Shown here in pieces: positions 24,342 to 32,647 of a stretch of DNA of 64,000 nucleotides. Source of the stretch: Sphingomonas jeddahensis (lineage in GTDB: Bacteria > Pseudomonadota > Alphaproteobacteria > Sphingomonadales > Sphingomonadaceae); the NCBI RefSeq assembly GCF_001981525.1, contig NZ_MPSB01000004.1:1-64000 (forward strand). Reading direction: 5' to 3'. Positions within the stretch are counted from its first letter, which is position 1; each line of letters starts with the position of its first letter. The notes beneath the pieces were generated by a model. The model did no database searches. It was given only the letters and a program-made list of their open reading frames with translations, and was not told the DNA's origin. The position numbers and the translations under genes are program-made.

Positions 24342-25081
24342 CGGCCCCTTCCGGTCCCTTGCGGGATGGCGTCTTCGCGTCGCTCGGCACGAACCATGAA
24401 GATGCGATCGAGATCGTTCGCCATCCCACCGCGCGACGTGTGAAGCTGGCGTTTGATCCGGCGAGCGGGCGCGTGCGGTTGATCATCCCCAAGCGTGCCT
24501 CGGCCACAAAGGCGCTCTCCTGGGCCGCGGGTTATCGTGACTGGATCGCCGCACAGCGGGCGCAGCTGCCGAAAGGATGCCCTTTCGAACCCGGCGCAGT
24601 GATTCCGTTTGGTGACGAAGCACTGACGATCGATTGGCAGGAGGGCACGTCTCGCATCGTTCGGCGCGAGGGCGACACGCTGCTGCTGTCGGGACCGCAG
24701 GGGACGGTAGCGCGACGGGCGGAGGCGTGGCTGCGGCGCGAGGCGCTGCGATTGCTGGAAGCGGACACGGCGCATTATGCCGCGCTCGCCAATGTCACGG
24801 TCCAAAAAGTCGCGATCGGGGACGCGCGGGGGCGCTGGGGGAGCTGCACCAGCACGGGTGCGATCCGATACAGCTGGCGGCTGGTGCTCGCGCCCGAAGC
24901 GGTGCGCCGCGCAACCGCCGCGCACGAGGTGGCGCACCGCGTGCACATGGATCACTCCCCGGCCTTTCATGCGCTCGTCGCGCAGCTATACGGCAGCGAC
25001 CCGACGCCGCACCGCCAATGGCTGCGCACCAATGGCGCAAGCCTTCATTGGTATGGGCGCTCGTCCTCGGGGGCGGGCTGA
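24338..25081 (+). CDS. YgjP-like zinc metalloprotease (M48/DUF45)
   Basis: A 247-residue predicted zinc metallopeptidase of the YgjP/WLM-SprT-like group. The zinc site HEVAH (His196, Glu197, His200) lies in TAAHEVAHRVHMDHSPAF, and the upstream strand GDARGRWGSCTSTGAIRYSW is the family hallmark. It starts at GTG 24338 inside the preceding stop (GTGA). The last 37 bp overlap the convergent PBP1A gene. No signal peptide is visible, so it is probably cytoplasmic. Substrate unknown. Confidence 0.88.
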   Translation: MTAPSGPLRDGVFASLGTNHEDAIEIVRHPTARRVKLAFDPASGRVRLIIPKRASATKALSWAAGYRDWIAAQRAQLPKGCPFEPGAVIPFGDEALTIDWQEGTSRIVRREGDTLLLSGPQGTVARRAEAWLRREALRLLEADTAHYAALANVTVQKVAIGDARGRWGSCTSTGAIRYSWRLVLAPEAVRRATAAHEVAHRVHMDHSPAFHALVAQLYGSDPTPHRQWLRTNGASLHWYGRSSSGAG

Positions 25082-27195
25082 TAACGCCGGTCGCGACGCG
25101 GGTCGCGTGAGGGTTCTCCGGGCTGCTCGCGGCCGGTCACGCGATCAATCCAGTCTTGATCCAACCGCTGCTGCGGCTGCGGTTGCGGCCCCGGTTGTGA
25201 TGGCCCCTCCTCATAATAGCCGTCCTGCACCGGCCGCTCACGGCGTGATGATGGGCGCTCGATACCTTGCCCATAGGAATCCGCGGGCAGCGGCGCACCC
25301 TCAACATCGACTGGATCGCCGCTTTCATCCACAAAGACGCTGTTATCAGGCTCCCCGAAATAGCTCTCCTCGTCGGGCTCCAGCTGCCATTCGGGAAGCG
25401 TCACTTCGGTCTCGAACTGTTCGATCGGGCGCTTGGCGACGGCCTTGACCATGAACTGGCGGAAGGCGTTGGCCGGCGCAGCGCCGCCCGCAAGCCCGCC
25501 GATCGCCTTGGCATCGTCGCGCCCCATCCACACGCCGGTGGTGATCCCCGACGAAAAGCCGAGGAACCAGCCATCCTTGGAGGAGGAGGTGGTACCTGTC
25601 TTGCCCGCCACCGGGCGCCCGATCTGCGCGGCGCGGCCAGTGCCGGTGTTGACGGCGGTCTGGAGCAGGTCGGTCATCTGCGCCGCGACATAGGGCGCTA
25701 CGAGCACCCGGCTGCGATCGACCTCGTTCTGGTAGATCACCTCGTTGTTCGCGCTCACCTTGGTGATGCCATAAGGCGTGACCGCGACGCCCTTGTTGGC
25801 GACGCTGGCGAAGGCGCGGGTCATGTCGATCAGGCGGACGTCTGACGTGCCGAGCACCATCGACGGGTGCGTGTTGACGTTCGTGGTGATGCCGAAGCGG
25901 CGCGCCATGTCGGCGACCGTGGTGAAGCCGACCTGCTGGCCGAGCTTCGCGGCCACCGTGTTAAGCGAGTAAGCAAAGGCGGTGCGCAGCGTCACCTGTC
26001 CCGAATAGCGACGCGAGCTGTTGCGCGGGCTCCAGCCGTCGATCGTCACCGGTTCGTCGACCACGGTCGATTCCGGCGTCATCCCCGCTTCGAGCGCGGC
26101 GAGATAGACGAACAGCTTGAACGCCGAGCCGGGCTGACGCTGCGCTTGCGTTGCGCGGTTGTAGATCGAGGAGACGTAATCCTTGCCGCCGACCATTGCC
26201 CGCACCGCGCCATCGCGATCGAGCGCCACCAGCGCGCCCTGCGCGCCGCCGGGGGCATTGGCGCGCACCGCGGCGTCGGCCGCGCGCTGCATGTTGAGAT
26301 CGAGCGTGGTCCACACCTCCAGCGGCTTTTCGGTCTCGTCGATCAGCAGTTCGAGCTGCGGCAGCGCCCAATCCGTGAAGTAGCGGACGCTGTTCTGCTT
26401 GGGCTCGGGCGCGAGCTTCACGTCCTGCGGGCTCGCTTCCGCGGCTTCGGACGCGCTGATGACCTCATTTTCCGCCATCACCCGCAGCACGACCTGCGCG
26501 CGATCAACCGCCGCCTGAGCGTCAGCAGTCGGCGAGTAATTTGAGGGCGCTTTTACAAGCCCGGCGATGATCGCTGCCTCGCTGAGCGTCAGACGGTTCG
26601 CACCATGGCCGAAGAATTTGCGCGACGCGGCGTCAATGCCGTAGGCGCCGCCGCCGTAATAGACCTTGTTCAGGTACAGCTCGAGCACCTGTTCCTTGCT
26701 GAACTTGCGCTCCATGGCGAGCGCCAGGATCCATTCGCGGAACTTGCGGCCGAACTTCTTCTGGTTGTTGAGGAAAACGTTGCGAGCGAGCTGCTGCGTG
26801 ATCGTCGAGCCGCCCTGCACCCAGCGGCCGCGATCGAACCGCACCTTGACCGAGCGCGCGACGCCGATCGGATCGACGCCCAAGTGGCTGTAGAAGCGCT
26901 TGTCCTCCACCGCGATCGTCGCCTGACGCATGATGCGCGGGATGCGATCGAACGGCAGCCATTCGCCATAGCTGGGGCCGATCGAAACGAGCACCGTGCC
27001 GTCGGCGGCATGGACGCGGATCATCTGGCCGTTAGGCGAGGATTTCAGCTCCTCGAAGGAGGGAAGCTGCGCGCGCGCGATATAGACGGCGGTGAGAAGC
27101 GCGCCGAGGCCGAGCACGGCAAGCGCGATCAGGACCTTGATCGTGATCGACAGGCGGCGGCGCCAGGGCGAGCGGGGAGCGGGACGGCGGGCCAT
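25045..27195 (-). CDS. mrcA: Class A penicillin-binding protein (PBP1A type)
   Basis: Bifunctional peptidoglycan polymerase and crosslinker, 716 residues, one N-terminal membrane anchor (about residues 19-40). The GT51 transglycosylase domain has catalytic Glu97 in EDKRFYSHLGVD and GGSTITQQLARN. The transpeptidase domain has SAFK (about 357), SLN (about 408) and KTGTT (about 531). The acidic, proline- and glutamine-rich C-terminal 100 residues are disordered. It is shorter than enterobacterial PBP1A (about 850). The frame is read convergently with the metalloprotease gene, overlapping by 37 bp. PBP1C is less likely given the motif spacing. Confidence 0.93.
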   Translation of the reverse strand: MARRPAPRSPWRRRLSITIKVLIALAVLGLGALLTAVYIARAQLPSFEELKSSPNGQMIRVHAADGTVLVSIGPSYGEWLPFDRIPRIMRQATIAVEDKRFYSHLGVDPIGVARSVKVRFDRGRWVQGGSTITQQLARNVFLNNQKKFGRKFREWILALAMERKFSKEQVLELYLNKVYYGGGAYGIDAASRKFFGHGANRLTLSEAAIIAGLVKAPSNYSPTADAQAAVDRAQVVLRVMAENEVISASEAAEASPQDVKLAPEPKQNSVRYFTDWALPQLELLIDETEKPLEVWTTLDLNMQRAADAAVRANAPGGAQGALVALDRDGAVRAMVGGKDYVSSIYNRATQAQRQPGSAFKLFVYLAALEAGMTPESTVVDEPVTIDGWSPRNSSRRYSGQVTLRTAFAYSLNTVAAKLGQQVGFTTVADMARRFGITTNVNTHPSMVLGTSDVRLIDMTRAFASVANKGVAVTPYGITKVSANNEVIYQNEVDRSRVLVAPYVAAQMTDLLQTAVNTGTGRAAQIGRPVAGKTGTTSSSKDGWFLGFSSGITTGVWMGRDDAKAIGGLAGGAAPANAFRQFMVKAVAKRPIEQFETEVTLPEWQLEPDEESYFGEPDNSVFVDESGDPVDVEGAPLPADSYGQGIERPSSRRERPVQDGYYEEGPSQPGPQPQPQQRLDQDWIDRVTGREQPGEPSRDPRRDRRYQPAPEDERPYQ

Positions 27196-27288
27196 CGGAT
27201 GCGCGTTGGGGAATAGAAGCTTAGGCTGGGCTTAACAAGGTGGCGCGGCGTTGTTGCCGCACCGCTTAGCGCCGACCCGTTCCGGCTT

Positions 27289-27381
27289 CGTCATCCCGCG
27301 AAGGCGGAGATCCATAGAGGCTGCCGTGCCGGCTCAATGGCCCGCGTCTACTTATGGATCCCCACCGTAGCTGGGATGACA
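27289..27381. repeat. Degenerate family A element (copy A2)
   Basis: Left half 27289-27316 (CGTCATCCCGCGAAGGCGGA, then GATCCATA), 36-nt spacer starting GAGGCTGCC, right half 27353-27381 (TATGGATCCCCACCGTAGCT, then GGGATGACA). Mismatches in both stems suggest an old copy. It lies between the PBP and msrB genes. Confidence 0.75.
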
Positions 27382-27409
27382 GGGCGAGTGGGCCAATGCC
27401 GTCAGACCA

Positions 27410-27805
27410 TCACTTACGCGCGCGGAAATCCAGGCTCACCGAGTTCATGCAATAACGAAGGCCAGTTGGCGGCGGGCCGTCCGGGAAGACATGGCCGAGA
27501 TGGCTGTCGCACCGGGCGCAGCGCGACTCGATGCGGGTCATCCCGTGGCTGGTGTCGCGATGGTCCGTCACTGTCTCGGGCGAAATCGGCTGGCTGAAGC
27601 TTGGCCAGCCCGAACCCGAATCATACTTGTCGGCGCTATCGAACAGTTCCAGCGCGCAGGCCGCGCAATGATAGATGCCGTCCGCCTTGTTGTCGTTATA
27701 CTTGCCTGCGTACGGGCGCTCGGTGCCGGCCTCGCGCAGAACATGATATTGCTCGGGGGTAAGCCGCTGCTTCCATTCGGCTTCGGACAGGTTGAGCTGG
27801 TCCAT
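27410..27805 (-). CDS. msrB: Peptide-methionine (R)-S-oxide reductase MsrB
   Basis: Repairs methionine-R-sulfoxide in proteins using thioredoxin. The 131-residue length is normal for a stand-alone MsrB. The catalytic Cys119 lies in [11 protein letters not shown], the structural zinc is bound by Cys47/Cys50 (CAAC) and Cys96/Cys99 (CARC), and GSGWPSF is the substrate-site signature. There is no signal peptide, so it acts in the cytoplasm. It stands alone between palindromic elements (A2 downstream, D upstream), and its oxidative-stress role parallels ahpCF. Confidence 0.96.
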   Translation of the reverse strand: MDQLNLSEAEWKQRLTPEQYHVLREAGTERPYAGKYNDNKADGIYHCAACALELFDSADKYDSGSGWPSFSQPISPETVTDHRDTSHGMTRIESRCARCDSHLGHVFPDGPPPTGLRYCMNSVSLDFRARK

Positions 27806-27913
27806 GCGGGCGATAACTCCTTCACGGCCGGGCCGAAGATGGCGGATCCATCCGGCCGCGGCGATTACCTGCGTTAAATAGGGTCACCCGGCGGCGAGCG
27901 GAAGAAGAAGGAT

Positions 27914-28012
27914 TTCACGCAAAGGCGCGAAGGCGCAAAGAGGAAGCGCACGAGAGAGAGGAGCCGCTGACCTCAAGCGGAACACCTTTGCGTCTTCGCG
28001 CCCTCGCGTGAA
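27914..28012. repeat. Paired palindromic element, family D
   Basis: TTCACGCAAAGGCGCGAAGG (27914-27933, continuing CGCAAAG) pairs with an inverted copy at 27986-28012 (CTTTGCGTCTTCGCGCCCTC, then GCGTGAA). The 45-nt spacer is purine-rich at first. Repeats of this CTTTGCG-CTTCGCG type are familiar in many bacterial genomes. It ends one base before the stop codon of the methyltransferase gene, so it may have replaced that gene's original downstream DNA. Confidence 0.8.
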
Positions 28013-28013
28013 C

Positions 28014-28898
28014 CTAACCGTTCGACCACCGAGCCCAGATCGCCGTGGGGAGGACCAGCCCGCGCGCTTCCTCGCGCACGCCGAGTTCGCCGCATTCCAC
28101 TGTGCCGGGGAGGTCGGCGAAGGTCTGGCGCAGCATCTCGCCAATCGCCAGGGCGGACATGCGCACCGCATAGACGGTGAGGAACAAGGCGCGCGAGTTG
28201 GTGTCGAGCAGCTGGCGACAATTGGCGATCAATTCAGGAAGATGCTCCTCCAGCCGCCAGATCTCGCCATCGGGGCCGCGGCCGTATTTGGGGGGATCGA
28301 GCAGGATCGCATCGTAGCGGCGGCCGCGGCGGACCTCGCGCGCGACGAACTTGGCGGCATCGTCGACGATCCAGCGCACCGGGCGGTCGGCCATGTCGGA
28401 CAGGCGGGCATTGCCGCGGGCGGCCTCGACCGATTTCTTGGAGGCGTCGACGTGGACCATTTTGGCTCCGTGCGCGGCGAGTGCTAGCGTGCCGACGCCG
28501 GTATAACCGAACAAATTCAATGCCTCAGGCTCGGCGAGGCCCGTCAGCTTCTCGCGCAGCCAGGACCAGACGGGTGCCATGTCGGGGAAGAAACCGAGGT
28601 GGCGGAAGGGCGTGGTCTGGGCGGTGAAGCGGACGGATCCGGGACCGATGCCCCATGACAGGGGCCAGCCGTCGCGCGGAGTTTGGCGGCTGAAATGCCA
28701 TTGGCCGCCGCCGTCCTCGTCGCTGCCGGGGATGAATTCTCCGTGCGATTTCCAGTCGTTATGCGCGGGCGCCCAGAGCGCCTGCGGTTCGGGACGGATG
28801 AAGCGATAGTCGCCGTAGCGCTCGAGCTTGCGGCCGTGGCCGCAATCGACCAGGCCGTAATCGCCCCAGGGTTCTCCGATCAGGGTTTCTAGCTTCAT
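28014..28898 (-). CDS. SAM-dependent methyltransferase (RlmI-like, rRNA type)
   Basis: Class I methyltransferase related to the C-terminal catalytic domain of RlmI/RlmK-type 23S rRNA cytosine or guanine methyltransferases, 294 residues. SAM-binding motif I is NLFGYTGVG (128-136), followed by VHVDASKKSVEAARGN (motif II) and the catalytic DPPKYGRG (201-208). No PUA domain is present at the N-terminus, so target choice may differ from RlmI. It overlaps the aldose-epimerase gene by four bases (ATGA, 28895-28898), with the epimerase upstream. Target RNA not determinable from sequence. Confidence 0.85.
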   Translation of the reverse strand: MKLETLIGEPWGDYGLVDCGHGRKLERYGDYRFIRPEPQALWAPAHNDWKSHGEFIPGSDEDGGGQWHFSRQTPRDGWPLSWGIGPGSVRFTAQTTPFRHLGFFPDMAPVWSWLREKLTGLAEPEALNLFGYTGVGTLALAAHGAKMVHVDASKKSVEAARGNARLSDMADRPVRWIVDDAAKFVAREVRRGRRYDAILLDPPKYGRGPDGEIWRLEEHLPELIANCRQLLDTNSRALFLTVYAVRMSALAIGEMLRQTFADLPGTVECGELGVREEARGLVLPTAIWARWSNG

Positions 28899-29773
28899 GG
28901 GCGCAACGTTACCGACATGGCGATGTGCTTCACACCCCCCGCGGGCACCATGAAGATGCCGGGTTTGTCTTTGAATTCACCGACATAGCCGTGTGGGTCA
29001 GCGATGCCGTGCCACGGTTCGACGCAGATGTAGCGGGCGCCGGGCTTGGTCCAGATGCCGAGCATGGGGGTGTCGGGGAAGGCGATCTCGAGGCTGGGGC
29101 CGTCGTCGTCGGCGCCGTAGGTGACGCTTTTCGAGCGGATGTCGTCCCAGACCAGGGCGTCGTGCGCGAACAGGTCGTCGGTCAGCGCTAGCGTGCGATC
29201 GTCGAGCGGACTGCGGGCCGTGCCGGGCAAAATCGTGCCGTCAGCGGCGATCGGACGTACGCCGTCGGGTTCGTGCCGGGCGAACACGATACGGTGGCGG
29301 TGCCTTTCCGGGCCGCCGGGAAGCGGCCATGCGAACGCGGGGTGAAAACCGAAACTCGCCGGCATTTCGTTTGCGCTCGGATTGGTGATCGCGATGTCGG
29401 TATGGAGCGTCGCGGCGTCGAGCCGGAAGGTCGCGTCGAGGATGAAGTCGTAGGGGTAGTGGGTGCGCGTCTCGTCGCTGGCTTCGAGGCGGAAGGTGGC
29501 TTGGGTGGCGCTGTGGTCGGTCAGGGTGAAGGGCAGGCGGCGGGCGAAGCCGTGCTGCTTCATCGGATATTCTTTGCCGTCGATGCGGATCACCTCGCCC
29601 GAGGGCTTGCCGACGACGGGGAAGAGGAGCGGGGCGCGGCCGGTCCAGAACTTGGGATCGGCGTCGGTCATCAGCTCGCGGCCGGCTGCATCCTTGAGCG
29701 AGGATAGCTCGGCGCCGAGCGGGTTGATCGCTGCCGTCAGGTGATCGTTCGCGATGGTGATCCAGTTGGTCAC
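28895..29773 (-). CDS. Aldose 1-epimerase family protein
   Basis: Galactose-mutarotase-like protein, 292 residues, all-beta. GAELSSLKDAAGRELMTDAD, then FPVVGKP, HGFARRLPF and FGFHPAFAWPL, with CVEPWHGIADP near the end, are typical of the LacX/YeaD-like aldose-epimerase group. It probably interconverts anomers of a sugar or sugar phosphate. The start is GTG 29773, preceded by a strong AAGGAGG at 29778-29784. An ATG at 29815 in frame gives ASRLRGNDDEGGK, which is palindromic element A3 read as protein, and is rejected. It overlaps the methyltransferase gene downstream. Confidence 0.85.
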   Translation of the reverse strand: MTNWITIANDHLTAAINPLGAELSSLKDAAGRELMTDADPKFWTGRAPLLFPVVGKPSGEVIRIDGKEYPMKQHGFARRLPFTLTDHSATQATFRLEASDETRTHYPYDFILDATFRLDAATLHTDIAITNPSANEMPASFGFHPAFAWPLPGGPERHRHRIVFARHEPDGVRPIAADGTILPGTARSPLDDRTLALTDDLFAHDALVWDDIRSKSVTYGADDDGPSLEIAFPDTPMLGIWTKPGARYICVEPWHGIADPHGYVGEFKDKPGIFMVPAGGVKHIAMSVTLRP

Positions 29774-29777
29774 TTTG

Positions 29778-29784
29778 CCTCCTT
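29778..29784 (-). promoter_or_regulatory. Ribosome binding site fixing the GTG start of the epimerase
   Basis: Reads AAGGAGG on the minus strand, 4 nt before GTG 29773. It decides against the in-frame ATG at 29815, which lies inside element A3. Confidence 0.85.
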
Positions 29785-29787
29785 CGT

Positions 29788-29883
29788 CGTCATTCCCGCG
29801 GAGGCGGGAAGCCATAAACGCTGACGCCTGCGATAGAGCCGGAACGTCGGCGTGTATGGATCCCCGCCTTCGCGGGGATGACG
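29788..29883. repeat. Paired palindromic element, family A (copy A3)
   Basis: Left hairpin 29788-29816 (CGTCATTCCCGCGGAGGCGG, ending GCCATA), 38-nt spacer with CGCTGAC at positions 3-9, right hairpin 29855-29883 (TATGGATCCCCGCC to GGATGACG). The spacer length equals that of A1. It lies between the epimerase start and element C4. Confidence 0.9.
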
Positions 29884-29913
29884 GATATTCCTCAGTCCTT
29901 GAGCACCCCTAGT

Positions 29914-29991
29914 CCGTTCGGGCTGAGCTTGTCGAAGCCCTGCCCTTCCTCTCGAAGAAGGGCAGCCCTTCGACAAGCTCAGGGCAAACGG
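29914..29991. repeat. Paired palindromic element, family C (copy C4)
   Basis: CCGTTCGGGCTGAGCTTGTC (from 29914, continuing GAAGCCC) pairs with GGGCAGCCCTTCGACAAGCT (ending CAGGGCAAACG at 29991). The short spacer holds a further small palindrome (GCCCTTC / GAAGGGC). It begins 10 nt beyond the pheT stop and could serve as the transcript end of the pheST operon. Confidence 0.8.
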
Positions 29992-30000
29992 CGGTAGTGG

Positions 30001-32490
30001 CTATCCTCTGAGGCTTGCACCCAGCTTGGCGGCTGCCGCCACCACCTTGTCGGCGATCGCCTTCAGCTCGGCTTCGACGAACGCCTTGTCGCCCGGTTGC
30101 AGCACTACCTCGACCGCCATCGAGGTCTCGCCGTCCTTGGTGAAGACGTCGAACACGCGGGCGGAGACGATCGTGGCCTTGTCGGCGCCCTTTACCGCAC
30201 GCGCGAGTGAATCCGCGGCGAGATCGGCGGGGACGAGGAAGGCGAAGTCGCGGCGGACGGCTTGCAGCGCGGGGGGCGTGTAGGCGGGGCGCATGAAGCT
30301 GGCGCCGCGCTTTGCTGGGATCGCGTCGAGATACAGTTCCATCGCGGCGACGCCGGTGTCGAGGTCGAACGCCTGGCAAACGCGCGGGTGGAGGATGCCG
30401 AAGGCGGCGAGCACCGTCTTGGGGCCGAGGCGCAGCGTGCCGGACTGGCCGGGGTGCCAGGCGTCGCCGGCTTCGCCGAACACCTGGAGGTTGTCGACCG
30501 GGGCGCCGGCGGCGGCGAGGAGCGACAGCGCCTCGGCCTTGGCGTCGAAGGCGTCGAAGGCTTGCGGCTTGCCCGATTGCCAGCCGCGCGCGCGGCGTTC
30601 TCCGGCGAGGACGAGGCCCAATGTCGCGCGCTCCTTTTCGGCGAGGTAGCGGCGACCGATCTCGAACAGGCGCACGCTGCCCTGCCCGCGGCGCACGTTG
30701 CGCGATGCGGCCGACAGGAGCCCGGGGAGCAGCGAGGGGCGCATGACCTTCAGGTCTTCACTGATCGGATTGGCGAGGGCGTAGGCGCCGCCACCGAACG
30801 GCGCGGCCTCGGCCTCGGAAAGGAAGCTCCATGTCACGGCTTCGTCGAGACCGCGTGCGGCGGCGGCGCGGCGGACGCGGCGTTCGAGCTTCTGTTCGGG
30901 GGTCGCCGTGGGAGTCGCGACGCCGGGGATGCGGGCGAGCGGAACTGAGGGGATGTTGTCGATGCCCTCGATGCGGATCACTTCCTCGACAAGATCGGCG
31001 GGGCCGTCGACGTCGCGGCGCCATGTCGGAGGCGTAACATTCCAATCGTCCGTGACGGTGAAGCCGAGCGTTTCGAGGATCGTGCGCTGGCGTTCGGGCG
31101 CGACCGCGAGGCCGCCGAGCGTTTCGGCGCGGGTGGGATCGTACTTATAGCTGCGCATGCCGAGCGGCGGTTCGCCGGCGCGGGTGACGCCGGTTGCCTG
31201 GCCGCCGCACAAGTCGAGGACGAGGCGGGTGGCGATGGCGAGGCCGTCGTCGAGGAACGCCGGGTCGACACCGCGCTCGAAGCGCTGGCGCGCATCGCTG
31301 GTGAGGGCGAGCTTCTGGCCGGCGCGCGCGATGTGATCGGGATCGAAGAAGGCGCATTCGATGATCACGTCGGTGGTCGTCTCGGATACGCCCGATTCCT
31401 CGCCGCCCATGATGCCGCCGATGTCGTGGACGTGCTGGTCGTCGGCGATGACGGTCATCGTCTCGTCTAGCGAGTAGGTCTTGCCGTTGAGGGCCAGCAC
31501 CGTTTCACCGGCGCGCGCCTTGCGGGCCACCAGGCCGCCGCTCAGCTTGGCCTTGTCATAGACGTGCAGGGGACGACCGAGATCGACGGTGACGTAGTTG
31601 GTGATGTCGACCAACGCGGAAATCGGCTTCTGGCCGATGGCGCGGAGGCGCTTGGCAAGCCACTCGGGCGCGGCGGCGTTGGCAACGCCGGTGACGCCCT
31701 GCGCGTAGAAGGCGGGGCAGCCGGCGGGGTCTTCGATGCGGATGTCGGGGCCGGGACCTTCGCCGGTGACGGGCGCCACACCCGCGCCGTCATTCCCGCG
31801 GAGGCGGGAATTCATATTCTCTGACGGTGCGGCGCCTTCGCTGGCGTTGCGTGTATGGATCCCCGCCTTCGCGGGGATGACGGAAGAGGGGGCGGGGATG
31901 ACGGAAGAAGAGGGCACCGCTAGCGGCTTCAACGTCCCCAGCCCGGCCGCCGCGAGGTCGCGCGCGATGCCGCGGACGCCCATGCAGTCCTGCTTGTTGG
32001 GGGTGATCGAGACGTCGATCACCGGATCGTTGAGGCCGGCCCAGTCGGCGTAGACCGCGCCAACAGGTGCGTCGCTCGCCAGTTCGATGATGCCGTCGTG
32101 GTCGTCGCCCAGCTCCAGCTCGCGGGTGGAGCACATCATGCCGTTCGATTCGACGCCGCGGATCGCAGCGACCTTAAGCACCATGCCGTTGGCCGGAACG
32201 GTCGCGCCGGGCGAGCCGAACACGCCGACGAGGCCGGCGCGGGCGTTGGGCGCGCCGCAGACGACTTGCAGCGGGCCGTCGCCGGCGTCGACCGAGAGGA
32301 CCTGGAGCTTGTCGGCCTGCGGGTGACGCTCGGCGGTGAGCACCTTGGCGATGCGGAAGGCGGCGAGCTTCTCGCCGGGGTTCTCGACGCCCTCGACCTC
32401 AAGCCCGATGCGGGTGAGCGCGACCACGATCTCGTCGAGCGAGGCGGCGGTGTCGAGGTGATCCTTGAGCCAGGAAAGGGTGAATTTCAT
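30001..32490 (-). CDS. pheT: Phenylalanine-tRNA ligase beta subunit with in-frame repeat insert
   Basis: Editing and tRNA-binding subunit of the heterotetrameric PheRS. The order is normal: N-terminal EMAP-like tRNA-binding domain (residues 39-150), B3/B4 editing region, B5 DNA-binding-like fold, catalytic-like core and C-terminal anticodon-binding FDX domain (about 735-828). The 829-residue length is about 35-45 above usual. The excess is a stretch at about 194-236 (SSVIPAKAGIH ... [10 protein letters not shown]) that is family A element A4 translated in frame; it falls in the linker before GPDIRIEDPAGCPAF. Nothing else is broken, so the protein is probably active with a flexible loop. It lies 157 bp after pheS, with a family B element between them. 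Confidence 0.96.
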   Translation of the reverse strand: MKFTLSWLKDHLDTAASLDEIVVALTRIGLEVEGVENPGEKLAAFRIAKVLTAERHPQADKLQVLSVDAGDGPLQVVCGAPNARAGLVGVFGSPGATVPANGMVLKVAAIRGVESNGMMCSTRELELGDDHDGIIELASDAPVGAVYADWAGLNDPVIDVSITPNKQDCMGVRGIARDLAAAGLGTLKPLAVPSSSVIPAPSSVIPAKAGIHTRNASEGAAPSENMNSRLRGNDGAGVAPVTGEGPGPDIRIEDPAGCPAFYAQGVTGVANAAAPEWLAKRLRAIGQKPISALVDITNYVTVDLGRPLHVYDKAKLSGGLVARKARAGETVLALNGKTYSLDETMTVIADDQHVHDIGGIMGGEESGVSETTTDVIIECAFFDPDHIARAGQKLALTSDARQRFERGVDPAFLDDGLAIATRLVLDLCGGQATGVTRAGEPPLGMRSYKYDPTRAETLGGLAVAPERQRTILETLGFTVTDDWNVTPPTWRRDVDGPADLVEEVIRIEGIDNIPSVPLARIPGVATPTATPEQKLERRVRRAAAARGLDEAVTWSFLSEAEAAPFGGGAYALANPISEDLKVMRPSLLPGLLSAASRNVRRGQGSVRLFEIGRRYLAEKERATLGLVLAGERRARGWQSGKPQAFDAFDAKAEALSLLAAAGAPVDNLQVFGEAGDAWHPGQSGTLRLGPKTVLAAFGILHPRVCQAFDLDTGVAAMELYLDAIPAKRGASFMRPAYTPPALQAVRRDFAFLVPADLAADSLARAVKGADKATIVSARVFDVFTKDGETSMAVEVVLQPGDKAFVEAELKAIADKVVAAAAKLGASLRG
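31788..31882. repeat. Family A element inside the pheT coding region (copy A4)
   Basis: Left hairpin 31788-31816 (CGTCATTCCCGCGGAGGCGG, ending TTCATA), 37-nt spacer with CTCTGAC at positions 3-9, right hairpin 31854-31882 (TATGGATCCCCGCC to GGATGACG). A partial second copy of the right end (GGCGGGGATGACGGAAGA) follows to about 31908. All of it is in frame in pheT and encodes VIPAKAGIH, the variable spacer, and [10 protein letters not shown]. Confidence 0.95.
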
Positions 32491-32533
32491 CGCATCTGCT
32501 TTCCGTCACCCCTGCCGGGGCATTTGCATGATC

Positions 32534-32629
32534 CGTCATGCCGGCCTCGTGCCGGCATCCACCGTTCCGCTTATCCTACAATTGTGGAATTTGCGGCCCG
32601 GTGGACCCCGGCACAAGGCCGGGGTGACG
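32534..32629. repeat. Paired palindromic element, family B (copy B6)
   Basis: Left hairpin 32534-32561 (CGTCATGCCGGC to CGGCATCCA), 40-nt spacer, right hairpin 32602-32629 (TGGACCCCGG to GGGGTGACG). It sits between pheS and pheT, which are usually nearly contiguous. Spacer ends (CCGTTCCGC ... GCGGCCCGG) match copy B7 at 55.2 kb. Confidence 0.88.
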
Positions 32630-32647
32630 CCGTGTTGGTGGCAACCG

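Noticed and set aside
24365..24400. Family C repeat in the 5' end of the YgjP-like gene (CGTCGCTCGGCACGAACC)
   Set aside because: It resembles the right arm of copy C0, but no partner arm is found nearby and the protein start is normal for its family; treated as chance.
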